Positions 35,913 through 45,656 are shown, counted from the stretch's first letter. The stretch: DNA of 64,000 nucleotides from Paracoccaceae bacterium (GCA_017854585.1 JAFMHK010000012.1:30173-94172); one strand, 5' to 3'. Numbers and translations: made by a program. Notes: a model not told the origin generated them from the letters alone.

Positions 35913-37148
35913 ATGCCGAAAGACGCCCCCCCATCAGGACTGATCGCGCCCAAGATCGCAGGCGCGGCGCGCCCGGGGCTGTGCACTGATTGCGGGGTCA
36001 GCCGCATGGGTGACGGGCGCGCATGCGGCATCGCATGCCAGTTCATCAAACCCAATTACCCGGCGATTGAACAAAGCGCCCATGGACGCACCGCAAACCC
36101 CGATCTGGGGGAAGAAGCGTTTTTTGGCGTCACGCAGACCATGATGCGGGCACGTCTGACGCCGCCTGCGGATGGTGCGCAATGGACAGGGATTACCACC
36201 GCGCTGGCGGCCGCTTTGTTACGGTCGGGTGCGGTTGATGCGGTTCTGACAGTCGCCCCCGACCCGGATGACAGGTGGAAGCCCCTGCCGGTCATCATTA
36301 CCGACCCCGATCAAATGGCACAGGCGCGTGGGATGCGCATGGGGTTTGGCCCGACCGTGGCCTTGGTCGAGCCCGCCGCCGCCGCAGGGCACAAGCGCAT
36401 CGCGTTCATTGGAATCCCCTGTCAGGTTTATGCCCTGCGCGCACTGGAGGCCAAGCTGGGGTTCGAGCGGATATATGTGATTGGAACGCCATGTTCGGAC
36501 AACACGACGACCGAGCGATTCCACGCGTTTCTGGCGCTGCTGGATGAGCGGCCAGAGACGGTCAGCTATTTGGAGTTCCGGGCCGATTACAAGGTCGAGT
36601 TGCGGTTCGACGATGGGCGGCCTACGCGGGTGATCCCGTTCCTGAGCCTTCCCATTTCAAAACTGCCCGCCGACTTCTTTCCGATGACGTGCAAGACCTG
36701 CGTCGACTATACCAACCGCCTTGCCGATATCACGGTGGGGTACATGGGGGGCGATGGCGACCAGTGGCTGATCGTCCGCAATGATCGCGGCGCTGAGATC
36801 TTGGCGCATATCGCGGATCAGTTGGTAAGCCGGCCCCTGACCGACAAGGGCAAGCGGGACGGGGCGGTGAAGGGGTTCTTGGCCAATACGGAACGCGCAG
36901 CGGGCGGCATGCCGTTGCGACGGATGCCCGATTGGGCGCGCCCGATCGTCAGTTTCCTGCAGCCGCGCATTGGGCCGCGCGGGTTGGAGTTTGCCCGCGC
37001 GCGGGTTGAGATGAAGGCCATTGAAACCATTCTTCACCTGCGCCGCAGTCACCCTGCGCGGATCAAGAACATGGTGCCGGGGCACGTCTGGCGGGTTGCC
37101 GAACGCTATGGCCTGATCGCGCGCCCTGATGAAACGCGCGACAACTGA
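35913..37148 (+). CDS. F420-hydrogenase-beta/BciB-like iron-sulfur flavoprotein
   Basis: A 411-residue protein with the FrhB N- and C-terminal domains (PF04422, PF04432). Cysteines C24, C27, C38 and C42 (GLCTDCG...ACGIACQF) and a later FPMTCKTCVDYTNRLAD pair are suited to two [4Fe-4S] clusters. The closest functional relatives I recall are BciB, the 8-vinyl reductase of bacteriochlorophyll synthesis, and plant hydroxymethyl chlorophyll reductase. No other photosynthesis gene is in the window, so the role is inferred. An in-frame TTG at 35886 is possible, but the ATG at 35913 is preferred. Confidence 0.7.
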   Translation: MPKDAPPSGLIAPKIAGAARPGLCTDCGVSRMGDGRACGIACQFIKPNYPAIEQSAHGRTANPDLGEEAFFGVTQTMMRARLTPPADGAQWTGITTALAAALLRSGAVDAVLTVAPDPDDRWKPLPVIITDPDQMAQARGMRMGFGPTVALVEPAAAAGHKRIAFIGIPCQVYALRALEAKLGFERIYVIGTPCSDNTTTERFHAFLALLDERPETVSYLEFRADYKVELRFDDGRPTRVIPFLSLPISKLPADFFPMTCKTCVDYTNRLADITVGYMGGDGDQWLIVRNDRGAEILAHIADQLVSRPLTDKGKRDGAVKGFLANTERAAGGMPLRRMPDWARPIVSFLQPRIGPRGLEFARARVEMKAIETILHLRRSHPARIKNMVPGHVWRVAERYGLIARPDETRDN

Positions 37149-37259
37149 CGCGCTTGCGGCATCAATGACATGACATGACGTGTCAGGTCGGGTTTTATTC
37201 AAATTCGCCCATCTTCAGTCTTCGAATGCGCGCGCCGGAGGCGGCTTGCAGAGCAAGCT

Positions 37260-38450
37260 TTACAGCGCCTGCATCATGCCTTCGCGGACAAGGCGCTTGA
37301 CCAATACCAGCTTGCCCGCGTCATCCAATTCGCCGGGCATGTCGGCCAGCACGAATTCGGGTGTTGTCAGGCAATGGCGAACAGACGGCTCGGTAAAGGC
37401 GGGTAGCATGACCTCGGCACCCTGGCAGATGATGCTGATCTGGGTTGCGTCGTCCACGTGACGGACGACATCGAAGATCAAATGCGGGCGGGCACCGACC
37501 TGCGACGTCGTCGTCAGGGTCTCAAGCCGGGCGACCTGTGTCATCTGGCCGGGCACACGGGGCATACGGTTGTTCAGGAAATCCATTTTGAAACTGTCCA
37601 GCAGCTTGCCGGCAGGGGCTTTCTCGACGAGGCGCTGCATCAGGTCTTGGAAGGTTCCCAGATGGGCCGACGCGTCAAAGTCGGAGTTCGCAAGGCCGGG
37701 GGGAAGCGCGCGGCGGAATGCCGGGTCTTCATGGGCCATGATGTTCACGGCTTCCACCATAAGGTCGGCCCATGTCCGCATCATCAGTCCGGTCGTGATA
37801 TGCAACGACACCTGATCTGTCGCCACGGCATCGTGGGCAACGCCACGCGGCACGTAACACATGTCACCGGGTTCCAGCACGAAGCGGTCGGTTTCCGCAC
37901 CAACCTCCACGTTGTGGGGGTCGAAGGCCTGTGTGTTCAACGGAAGCTCGACCGGGGTGTCGTAGATGCGCCATTCCTTGGTGCCTTCGACCTGAAGGAC
38001 GATGACATCATGGTTGTCATAATGCGCGTTGAACCCCTGCGATCCCGGTGGGGTCATGTAGATGTTGGTTTGGACACGCGATGACAGCGCATGTTCCAAC
38101 GCGCGGCAGTATTGGGCCAGTTTCGGCAGGCGTTCATGCAGGCCGGACAAGATGACGGTTGCGCCACCCGCGAACAATTGGCTGACGCGCACCGGATCGA
38201 TGAAGCCCGAATCGTACGAGTAATCGGGAGGTGTGATGCCGCTACCGGCCTTGGTGACCTGAATTTCCGGCACGGACAGCCCCATGGTCGAGACGACGGT
38301 ATCGATATCCGCAAAGGACAGGAGCGACTGGTAATAACTCGGGTCGTTCCGGCGGATGACCATATGCTTCTTCTCGAAGGTGTTCGTGAAGAAATCATCC
38401 GGTGTCGTGGGCGAAATGGTCCAGTCGAAGCTGAAATCGGGTTTGGTCAT
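37260..38450 (-). CDS. JmjC/cupin-type 2-oxoglutarate oxygenase
   Basis: A 396-residue protein of the Cupin_4 / JmjC ribosomal-oxygenase-like class (PF08007). The iron-binding triad is intact: H143 and D145 in AHYDNHD and H206 in PRGVAHD; the C-terminal winged-helix-like part follows. Relatives hydroxylate amino-acid side chains, as E. coli YcfD does on ribosomal protein L16. AGGA precedes the ATG at 38450. It is divergent from a small Tat-exported peptide gene, with 164 bases between them, which makes that peptide a candidate substrate. Alternatively it is a ribosomal oxygenase with an unrelated neighbour. Confidence 0.8.
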   Translation of the reverse strand: MTKPDFSFDWTISPTTPDDFFTNTFEKKHMVIRRNDPSYYQSLLSFADIDTVVSTMGLSVPEIQVTKAGSGITPPDYSYDSGFIDPVRVSQLFAGGATVILSGLHERLPKLAQYCRALEHALSSRVQTNIYMTPPGSQGFNAHYDNHDVIVLQVEGTKEWRIYDTPVELPLNTQAFDPHNVEVGAETDRFVLEPGDMCYVPRGVAHDAVATDQVSLHITTGLMMRTWADLMVEAVNIMAHEDPAFRRALPPGLANSDFDASAHLGTFQDLMQRLVEKAPAGKLLDSFKMDFLNNRMPRVPGQMTQVARLETLTTTSQVGARPHLIFDVVRHVDDATQISIICQGAEVMLPAFTEPSVRHCLTTPEFVLADMPGELDDAGKLVLVKRLVREGMMQAL

Positions 38451-38614
38451 GGCACGTCCTGCAAGGTAAATTTCGTATGTTGCGAGAGACTTGACCACGG
38501 ACTGCCGGGCAAGGCAATCACTTGACCGCGCGACGAAGCCCGAGGTTGACCCAAAGACGATGTTCGCGTTAACTGCTGGCGAAAATACGAGATTGATTCA
38601 AGGAGTTTGCGATC

Positions 38615-38920
38615 ATGTCCAGCGACGATGAAAAAAAGACAGAAACAAAGATAAAGACAAAGACCTTGGTCGATAGCGATATCACAACCGATCGCCGTGG
38701 TTTTCTGGGCTTGATGACCGTGGGTGGTGCCATTGGGGCAACCGCGGCGTTGACGGGTGGTCAGGCGCAAGCGCAGGCCGCCGACCTCGATAACGGCTAC
38801 TGGACTGACCTTGGGTCATGCCCGCGTGGCCCGGGTGGTGTCTACTCCGGCTACACCGATTCTGATGACGGCGCCTGGACCGACAGCTCTGGCTATGGTC
38901 GCGGCGCGCCTTACTGCTGA
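38615..38920 (+). CDS. Small Tat-exported Tyr/Gly/Asp-rich peptide
   Basis: A 101-residue protein. A charged N-terminal part (about 1-25) leads to a twin-arginine signal (TTDRRGFLGLMTVGGAIGAT) and a probable AxA cleavage site after AQAQA. The mature part of about 45 residues contains GYWTDLGSCPRG, then SGYTDSDDGAWTDSSGYGRG, and ends in a C-terminal cysteine. WTD and GY recur. It looks like a modified-peptide precursor or a metal/calcium-binding microprotein, but no family is recognised. AAGGAG stands nine bases before the ATG, and a strong terminator follows, so it is its own transcript, divergent from the JmjC oxygenase. Confidence 0.7.
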   Translation: MSSDDEKKTETKIKTKTLVDSDITTDRRGFLGLMTVGGAIGATAALTGGQAQAQAADLDNGYWTDLGSCPRGPGGVYSGYTDSDDGAWTDSSGYGRGAPYC

Positions 38921-38943
38921 TATTTTGCAGCGGATGGAATTTG

Positions 38944-38975
38944 AAAACGCGGGTCCCGATGGCCCGCGTTTTTCG
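38944..38975 (+). terminator. Terminator after the Tat peptide gene
   Basis: An 11-bp stem (38945-38955 with 38961-38971, core ACGCGGG and CCCGCGT) with a five-base loop, then T residues. It ends the peptide transcript 24 bases after the stop and lies before the convergent end of the membrane regulator. Confidence 0.9.
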
Positions 38976-38983
38976 TTCCGGGA

Positions 38984-39685
38984 TCAGATCATCTTGATCA
39001 CACCCTTGTCGATGGCCAGCATATAGCCCCGTCGCGCGATGTTCTTGACCAGCAGTTCCGAAACCATCTGATTGCCAAGCGTATCGCGCAAGCGCTTGAT
39101 GCGGGTGGCGCCTGCCGCTTCGTCACAATCGGCGGCGTGCCTGCCAGAGACCATCGCCTCCAACTCGGCCCCTGTCAGCACATCGTCATCCATCCGCGCC
39201 TCGGCCAGAACAGCAAGCGTTTCCATCGCGGCGTCGGTCAGTTTGAATTCCATGTTGTTCAGAATCACGACGCGTTCTTCACGGCTCAGCACGAGGGATG
39301 AGACCTGAATGCCCGAACGCTCAATCTCTCCCATGCGCTTGTTCAGGGTGACGATGGTCACCAGAAACACAAGGCACGCGATCAGAAGGGCGGTGGCAAA
39401 AACCATCAAGACGAAAATGATCGCCCGGTAACTGGCCAGAACCTTGGAAAACGCGGTGCCGGATTGGGCCAGAACCTCGAGCATGCGGATCGCCTGCGGA
39501 TCGCGCACATCGTTGAGCACGAAGATATCGGCGACGGCATCGTTGAATGCGCCGGCATTGGGAAGGTTCACAAACAGGACGATGGCGGAGGTCACCAGAA
39601 TAGCGACCACCGCCAGTATTCCCAGCTGCACGACCCGCGTGCCAGTCAACCGCGCTTCAGAAGCGGAGGAAATATTCTCCGGCAT
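38984..39685 (-). CDS. Two-helix membrane protein with C-terminal winged-helix domain
   Basis: A 233-residue protein with membrane helices at about 15-40 and 85-115, joined by an exterior loop of about 45 residues, and a cytoplasmic C-terminal half. The end (ATRIKRLRDTLGNQMVSELL and IARRGYMLAID) matches the DNA-binding helix and wing of OmpR/PhoB-type effector domains, as in ToxR-like regulators but with the DNA-binding part at the C-terminus. AAGGAG stands upstream of the ATG at 39685, which overlaps the preceding small secreted protein gene by 29 bases. It may sense that protein or the envelope; targets are unknown. Confidence 0.7.
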   Translation of the reverse strand: MPENISSASEARLTGTRVVQLGILAVVAILVTSAIVLFVNLPNAGAFNDAVADIFVLNDVRDPQAIRMLEVLAQSGTAFSKVLASYRAIIFVLMVFATALLIACLVFLVTIVTLNKRMGEIERSGIQVSSLVLSREERVVILNNMEFKLTDAAMETLAVLAEARMDDDVLTGAELEAMVSGRHAADCDEAAGATRIKRLRDTLGNQMVSELLVKNIARRGYMLAIDKGVIKMI

Positions 39686-39950
39686 TTTCTCTCCTTGCGT
39701 CCAGACCCGCGTCATCAAACACGGATACGACTTCCAACAACGTCCATCCGCCCGCTGCGATCAAGCTGGAAACGACCGGCGGTGCGGCCGCGACAGAACA
39801 GGCGTTGGCAGGCAGTTCCACCACACCGTAATGCAGGCGCAACGGGTTATCCATCCGTGCGCGATAATCGGCGTAGCAGCCCGCGTGGAGCGGGCCGGCC
39901 ATGACGGTGGTTGCAACGACGATGGCGGCGAGAAAACGATGCTGTTTCAT
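39657..39950 (-). CDS. Small secreted protein, partner of the membrane regulator
   Basis: A 97-residue protein with a signal peptide (MKQHRFLAAIVVATTVMAGP ending HAG) and two cysteines in the mature part (GCYADYRAR and ANACSV). The C-terminal half, GGWTLLEVVSVFDDAGLD followed by ENAGEYFLRF, recalls a small family of periplasmic proteins I have seen in Rhodobacterales without known function. It overlaps the membrane winged-helix gene by 29 bases, so they are co-translated and may work together, perhaps as sensor and ligand-binding partner. Confidence 0.65.
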   Translation of the reverse strand: MKQHRFLAAIVVATTVMAGPLHAGCYADYRARMDNPLRLHYGVVELPANACSVAAAPPVVSSLIAAGGWTLLEVVSVFDDAGLDARRENAGEYFLRF

Positions 39951-40169
39951 GACTGTATGCTCGGACTTCCGTGAAAGGGGTGGCGGCCTGTTGCGGCTTC
40001 TGAAGGAAACATGCGCAACGCGGGCAGTGTCATTCAATATCAGCCGCGCCCACCGCATCGGGTTATCGGATAACGCCGTGCGGTTATTGCCTGTCTGAGG
40101 CGCATCGCCCGATCCTGTTCTTATCGCGTCATCCCCCCGACGCACTAGACATTTCAGGAGGACTATAAG

Positions 40170-40664
40170 ATGCTGACATCCTTGATCAAGACCGTGTCCG
40201 CAGCGGCGTTGTCGATGGCCTTGGCGCTTGGCGCCATGACGGCGACTGCCACACCAGCCCGCGCCGATGGCACCGATGCGGCGCGCTTGTTTGCGGGCCT
40301 GCTGGCCCTTTACGGCATCAGCCGTGTGATCGACATGAACAACGACCGCCGCGAAAATGCCTCGCGGAACCAGCATGTGCCGACCCCCGAGATCGTTCAC
40401 CCCGGCCCGCGTGGCCATGACGTGCCGTCATGGCATCAGAATTATCGCATCGCGCCGGAAAGCTGCCGCATAGAGTTCAACACCCATGAAGGGCTGTTCC
40501 GTGGCTATCGCGCGCGCTGCATGCAAGACACGGTCGCCCGCCCCGGCCTGTTGCCGCCCGAGTGCATTCGCCAGTTCGAAACCACACGTGGCACGCGCAA
40601 CTATTATGGTGGCCGGTGCCTGTCACAAAATGGCTGGGTGCGCGAAGCAGGCTTTGGCCACTAA
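40170..40664 (+). CDS. Secreted protein of unknown function
   Basis: A 164-residue protein with a signal peptide (about 1-31, ending TPARA), a short hydrophobic helix (AARLFAGLLALYGISRVI) and a cysteine-containing C-terminal half (ESCRIEF, YRARCMQD, PPECIRQF, GGRCLS) whose four cysteines probably form two disulfides. GGAGGA precedes the ATG. No named family is recognised, though the layout is common in Rhodobacterales. It has its own terminator at 40688, so it is probably monocistronic. Confidence 0.65.
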   Translation: MLTSLIKTVSAAALSMALALGAMTATATPARADGTDAARLFAGLLALYGISRVIDMNNDRRENASRNQHVPTPEIVHPGPRGHDVPSWHQNYRIAPESCRIEFNTHEGLFRGYRARCMQDTVARPGLLPPECIRQFETTRGTRNYYGGRCLSQNGWVREAGFGH

Positions 40665-40687
40665 GCCTCGCACCATCGAGCAGCCAG

Positions 40688-40720
40688 AAACGGCGGCCCC
40701 ACCCCGGGGGTCGCCGTTTT
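40688..40720 (+). terminator. Terminator after the secreted protein gene
   Basis: A 13-bp stem (40688-40700 with 40707-40719; core ACGGCGGCCCC with one G-U) with a six-base loop, then TTTT. It stands 24 bases after the stop and just before the rnhB leader. Confidence 0.9.
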
Positions 40721-40758
40721 CAATTGTGCCACGGGCCCGGCCATGGGATCAGCAAACC

Positions 40759-41374
40759 ATGGGACCAGATTACACACGTGAAATGGCGCTGGGCGGGATC
40801 ATCGCAGGCGTGGACGAAGTCGGGCGCGGCCCCCTTGCCGGGCCGGTCACTGCGGCTGCGGTGGTACTGGACCCCGCGCACATTCCTGATGGCCTGAACG
40901 ATTCCAAGAAGCTCAGCCCCAAGCGGCGTGCGGCCCTGTTCGATCTGCTGCACGCGGTCGCGGATGTTTCGATTGGTTGGGCAAGTGTGGAGGAGATCGA
41001 CCAGATCAACATCCGCAACGCCGCCCTTTTGGCGATGCGTCGTGCCGTTGAAGGTTTGCCGCGCCGGCCGGATCACGCGCTGATTGACGGCAACGCGGTG
41101 CCATCGGGATTGGCCTGCGCAGCGACCGCCGTCATCAAGGGCGACGCGCTGAGCGTGTCGATTGCGGCAGCATCGATCATTGCGAAAGTTGCGCGTGACC
41201 GGGTCATGGTGGCCTTGGCGCAACAATACCCCGGTTATGGATGGGAACAAAACGCGGGTTATCCCAGTCCGGCGCATAAAGCGGCGCTCATAGATTTGGG
41301 GGTGACCCCGCACCATAGACGTTCGTTCAAGCCGGTGCACAACATCTTGTATCAAGAAAAAACGCCAAGCCGTT

Positions 41375-41376
<2 letters not shown>
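40759..41376 (+). CDS. rnhB: Ribonuclease HII
   Basis: A 205-residue RNase HII that cleaves RNA in RNA-DNA hybrids, including single misincorporated ribonucleotides. Catalytic acids D19 and E20 are in AGVDEVGRGPLAGP, and later ones appear in HALIDGNAVP and AKVARDRVMV. The start at 40759 precedes the family similarity; the frame is open further upstream through the terminator and is rejected. Its stop is immediately followed by the GANTC-rich ccrM leader. Confidence 0.95.
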
Positions 41377-42579
<1,203 letters not shown>

Positions 42580-42631
42580 GTTTGAATCACCGCCGGGTTG
42601 CGCGTTGTCGTTCTTCGCGCGGCCAGACTTT

Positions 42632-42665
42632 ACCCTGTCGTTCCCCAAGAGCGGCAGGGTTTTTT
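42632..42665 (+). terminator. Rho-independent terminator of ccrM
   Basis: A 9-bp stem (42632-42640 with 42652-42660; ACCCTGTCG with CGGCAGGGT, one U-G pair) with an 11-base loop and six T residues, 52 bases after the ccrM stop. Confidence 0.85.
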
Positions 42666-42680
42666 GGTGGCGGGTGTCGG

Positions 42681-42720
42681 ATGCCTCCGGCGGGAGTTTT
42701 CCGGCCATGATGAAGGATGG
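42681..42720 (+). repeat. Copy of a Rhodobacterales-type short intergenic repeat
   Basis: The stretch GCCTCCGGCGGGAGTTTT followed by a GATGAAGG-like tail resembles the short hairpin repeats I recall between genes in Rhodobacterales (CCTCCGGCGGGAG, then a T run). The arms CCTCC and GGGAG can pair. It sits between ccrM and the convergent alkB. Confidence 0.45.
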
Positions 42721-42805
42721 ACGGCCATTGGTGTCCAGGCGCGCCGTGGCATGGCGGGGCGGTCAAACGGGGCCTGTGTTCACGCGGCGCGGGCTGGCCC
42801 GGTGC

Positions 42806-43939
42806 TTAGCGTGGGGGTGGGTTCAGGGCCTTGTTGTAGGGGTGCCAGTCGGTGATTTCGGGGTAATACATCGCCCGCCAACGCCGGACGCGGGGGTTCA
42901 TGACCCGTTTCCACAACGGAGGGATCATCGCTACGGCGGTCATTACCGGATAGCCAAACGGTAGTTGCGGGGCGTCAGCCGCGGCGTAGGTCTGGAGTAG
43001 TGGAAACCGTCGGTTCGGTTTGTAGTGATGATCGGAGTGGCGTTGCAGGTTGATCAGCAGCCAGTTCGACGCCTTGTGCGCGGCGTTCCACGAATGCCGG
43101 GGCTGGACGTTTTCATACTTGCCATCGCCCAGATGTTTCCGGGTCAGGCCGTAGTGTTCGACGTAATTCGTCAGTTCCAGTTGCCAGATGGCGATGCAGG
43201 CCTGAAAGATGAACAACAGCAATCCGCCAATCCCGCCCACAGCCAAGGCCAGCAGCAGCATCGCGCCCTGCATCGCCCAATAGCGCCAGAACGGGTTGGA
43301 GGTATCGTGCCACGCCAGCCCCTTGCGCGCCAGCATCGCCTTTTCTGCCCGAAACGCCGAAACCCAGCTTTGCCTGAGCACGCGCGGAAAAAAGCGGTGG
43401 AAGCCTTCGTTGTAGCGCGCGGTGACCGGATCGCGCCGGGTGCCGACATAGCGATGATGGACCAGCAGGTGTTCCGACCGGAAATGCCCATACAGGACCG
43501 AGGCCAGCAGCAGGTCGGCCATGGTGCGTTCGGTCGGGTTTTTCTGGTGCATCAGTTCATGGCTGTAATTGATGCCGATCGTGCCTGAGAGGACGCCGAC
43601 CCCAAAGAACAGGCCCAGTTTCTCGATCGTGCCCAGATGGTCGGTGTGTTGGGCATACCAGATTGCGCCAAAAATCACGCAAAACTGTAGCGGGAACCAG
43701 ATCAGCGTGATTGCGCGGTGCCAAAAGAGATCATCCTCGGACGTCTCGGGGTCGGCGTTTGCGAGGTTCAGGCCGATCAGCGCATCAAGCACCGCGAACA
43801 GCCACCATGTGCCCAGCGGCATCAACACAAGCCACCACCCGCCCTGCGTGGCGACAAGTGCCAGCAGCGGGATCAGCGCAAGTGATAACCAGAATGGCAG
43901 CGCGCCTTGCAGTTTGGCAACCTGTGTCGCGGGGGGCAT
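42806..43939 (-). CDS. alkB: Alkane 1-monooxygenase
   Basis: A 377-residue membrane diiron hydroxylase that oxidises n-alkanes to primary alcohols. The histidine boxes are HELMHQ, HLLVHHRYVG and LQRHSDHHYKP, and the extra NYVEHYGL motif marks the AlkB branch. About six membrane helices are visible. The ATG at 43939 follows GAGAGG; upstream in-frame starts have no support. No rubredoxin, rubredoxin reductase or alkane regulator gene is adjacent. It lies downstream of mutY with a 50-base gap. Confidence 0.93.
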   Translation of the reverse strand: MPPATQVAKLQGALPFWLSLALIPLLALVATQGGWWLVLMPLGTWWLFAVLDALIGLNLANADPETSEDDLFWHRAITLIWFPLQFCVIFGAIWYAQHTDHLGTIEKLGLFFGVGVLSGTIGINYSHELMHQKNPTERTMADLLLASVLYGHFRSEHLLVHHRYVGTRRDPVTARYNEGFHRFFPRVLRQSWVSAFRAEKAMLARKGLAWHDTSNPFWRYWAMQGAMLLLALAVGGIGGLLLFIFQACIAIWQLELTNYVEHYGLTRKHLGDGKYENVQPRHSWNAAHKASNWLLINLQRHSDHHYKPNRRFPLLQTYAAADAPQLPFGYPVMTAVAMIPPLWKRVMNPRVRRWRAMYYPEITDWHPYNKALNPPPR

Positions 43940-43989
43940 GGCCAACCTCTCTATGGGGTGCGTCAGTCTTTGACGGATTGGTGGCGAGG

Positions 43990-45051
43990 TCAATCCTGCG
44001 GCCATGTACTTGAGGCAAGATCATATGCCTTTCGCATGAGCGTTGGCAGCGATGAAGGCCGGAAGTCGGTCTTGGGGTGAAATGTGCCCCGGATCGGCAC
44101 CGCGCCGACAGGGACGGTGGCAAGACGCAGACCCAGACGGAGGTGAAAGTGGGTGAAGGTGTGACGCACTTCGGCCTGCGGATCGTGCCAGTCCCCCTGA
44201 AGCGGAGGCGCGTCGGGGGGGCAGGTGTCGGCCCAGTCGGTGGAGGGAAAGCCCAACATGCCGCCAAGCAGGCCTTTTTCGGGCCGGGTTTCCAGCAAGA
44301 TCGCGCCATCGGTCCGGCGCGCCAGATAGATCAGACCGTGCCGGATGGGCGTTGCCTTCTTTGGTGTTTTCAGCGGGAGATCGGCGGCAATGCCAGCCGC
44401 GCGCGCCGCGCAAGATGTGTTCAGAGGGCACAGGCCGCATGCGGGATTGCGCGGTGTGCAGATCGTCGCGCCAAGGTCCATCACCGCCTGCGCATGATCG
44501 CCGGGGCGATGGCGCGGCGTCAGGTCCGTTGCATGGGACTTGAGCGTGGTCTTGGCCCCCGGCAGCGGGTCGGTGACCGCGAACAGCCGGGCCATGACAC
44601 GTTCCACGTTGCCATCCATTACCGCTGCGGGTCGATCAAAGGCGATGGCGGCAATGGCGGCGGCGGTATAGGGACCAATGCCGGGCAAGCCAAGCAGCGC
44701 GGTTTCGGTGTCGGGGAAGCGGCTGTCGTGATCCGATGCGACCGCCCTTGCGCATTTCAGCAGGTTCCGGGCGCGTGCGTAATAGCCAAGCCCGGCCCAT
44801 TCCCCCATGACCGCCGCGTCATCGGCGGCTGCCAGATCGCCCACGGTTGGCCAAAGTGTGGTGAAGCGGTGGAAATATGCCTTGACCGCAGCAACGGTGG
44901 TTTGCTGCAACATGACCTCGGACAGCCAGATGCGATATGGGTCAGGCATGACCCCGGCCGCGCGATCTGCGGGGCTGATGCGCCACGGCAGCGTGCGCGC
45001 GTGGCGATCATACCAGTTCAGAAGGGTCGTGCTGTGCGGGTGGTCACGCAA
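43990..45051 (-). CDS. mutY: A/G-specific adenine glycosylase
   Basis: A 353-residue base-excision glycosylase that removes adenine mispaired with 8-oxoguanine. It has the helix-hairpin-helix region LLGLPGIGPYTAAAIAAIAF, the catalytic aspartate in the VMDGNVERV stretch (about 140-146), the [4Fe-4S] cysteines in CTPRNPACGLCPLNTSC (C-x6-C... spacing of the family) and a C-terminal Nudix-like domain for oxoG recognition. Divergent from the DUF721 gene. Length is normal. Confidence 0.96.
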   Translation of the reverse strand: MRDHPHSTTLLNWYDRHARTLPWRISPADRAAGVMPDPYRIWLSEVMLQQTTVAAVKAYFHRFTTLWPTVGDLAAADDAAVMGEWAGLGYYARARNLLKCARAVASDHDSRFPDTETALLGLPGIGPYTAAAIAAIAFDRPAAVMDGNVERVMARLFAVTDPLPGAKTTLKSHATDLTPRHRPGDHAQAVMDLGATICTPRNPACGLCPLNTSCAARAAGIAADLPLKTPKKATPIRHGLIYLARRTDGAILLETRPEKGLLGGMLGFPSTDWADTCPPDAPPLQGDWHDPQAEVRHTFTHFHLRLGLRLATVPVGAVPIRGTFHPKTDFRPSSLPTLMRKAYDLASSTWPQD

Positions 45052-45134
45052 GGTTTATGAGGCTTTCGGTCGGGTTGTTATTGGTTAGCATCCGTGAACG
45101 TCATAGGTTGCTGGCAAGCGAAGGAAAGCACCCA

Positions 45135-45656
45135 ATGGCCCAAGCGCCGACATCTGCCCCCCCGACCCGCCGCAAACGCGGGTTCGAACCAGCCGCAAAG
45201 CTGGTGGCGGCGCATATGCGAGGGCCGATGGAAAAACGCGGCTTTGCCCAAGCCCGTCTGCTGACCCATTGGACCGAGATCGTCGGGGCAGAGTTGGCGC
45301 GCATCGCCCTTCCGGTCAAGATCAGTCATGGCCGCGGCTTTGGCGGCACCTTGATCTTGCTGACCACGGGCGGCAACGCGCCGGTTCTGGAAATGCAGAA
45401 AGACCAGATCATCGAAAAGGTAAACGCCTGCTACGGATATCGCGCCGTGAACAAGGTGCATGTGACCCAGACCGCGCCCACCGGCTTTGCCGAGGGGCAG
45501 GTGGCCTTTGCACCGGCAGCCAAGCCCGCCCCGCCGCCGCCGGACCCCGCAAGGCTGCACGCGGCGCTGGGCATTGTGAACCGGGTCAGTGACCCTGGAT
45601 TGAAAGAGGCGCTTGCCGGGTTGGCGCGCAACGTCATATCGAAACAGTCATCGTGA
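45135..45656 (+). CDS. DUF721 / DciA-like protein
   Basis: A 173-residue protein of the DUF721 family (PF05258), which includes DciA, the DnaB-helicase loader of many bacteria without DnaC. The core (about 30-115) contains TEIVGAELARIALPVKIS, then LEMQKDQIIEKVNACYGY. A Pro/Ala-rich linker and a short C-terminal helix follow. The ATG at 45135 has GAAGGAAAG upstream. A DnaB-loading role is inferred from the family. Followed at 15 bases by the DsbA-like gene. Confidence 0.82.
   Translation: MAQAPTSAPPTRRKRGFEPAAKLVAAHMRGPMEKRGFAQARLLTHWTEIVGAELARIALPVKISHGRGFGGTLILLTTGGNAPVLEMQKDQIIEKVNACYGYRAVNKVHVTQTAPTGFAEGQVAFAPAAKPAPPPPDPARLHAALGIVNRVSDPGLKEALAGLARNVISKQSS

Noticed and set aside
35653..35934. 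Short minus-strand frames around the second phased repeat
   Set aside because: Their resemblance to the peptide encoded at 8819 comes from the shared DNA repeat, not from a conserved protein; no signal or ribosome site supports them.
34626..37148. Genomic island with tRNA-Arg as attachment site
   Set aside because: No integrase and no duplicate of the tRNA 3' end are visible in the window, so only a gene-poor scar can be claimed.
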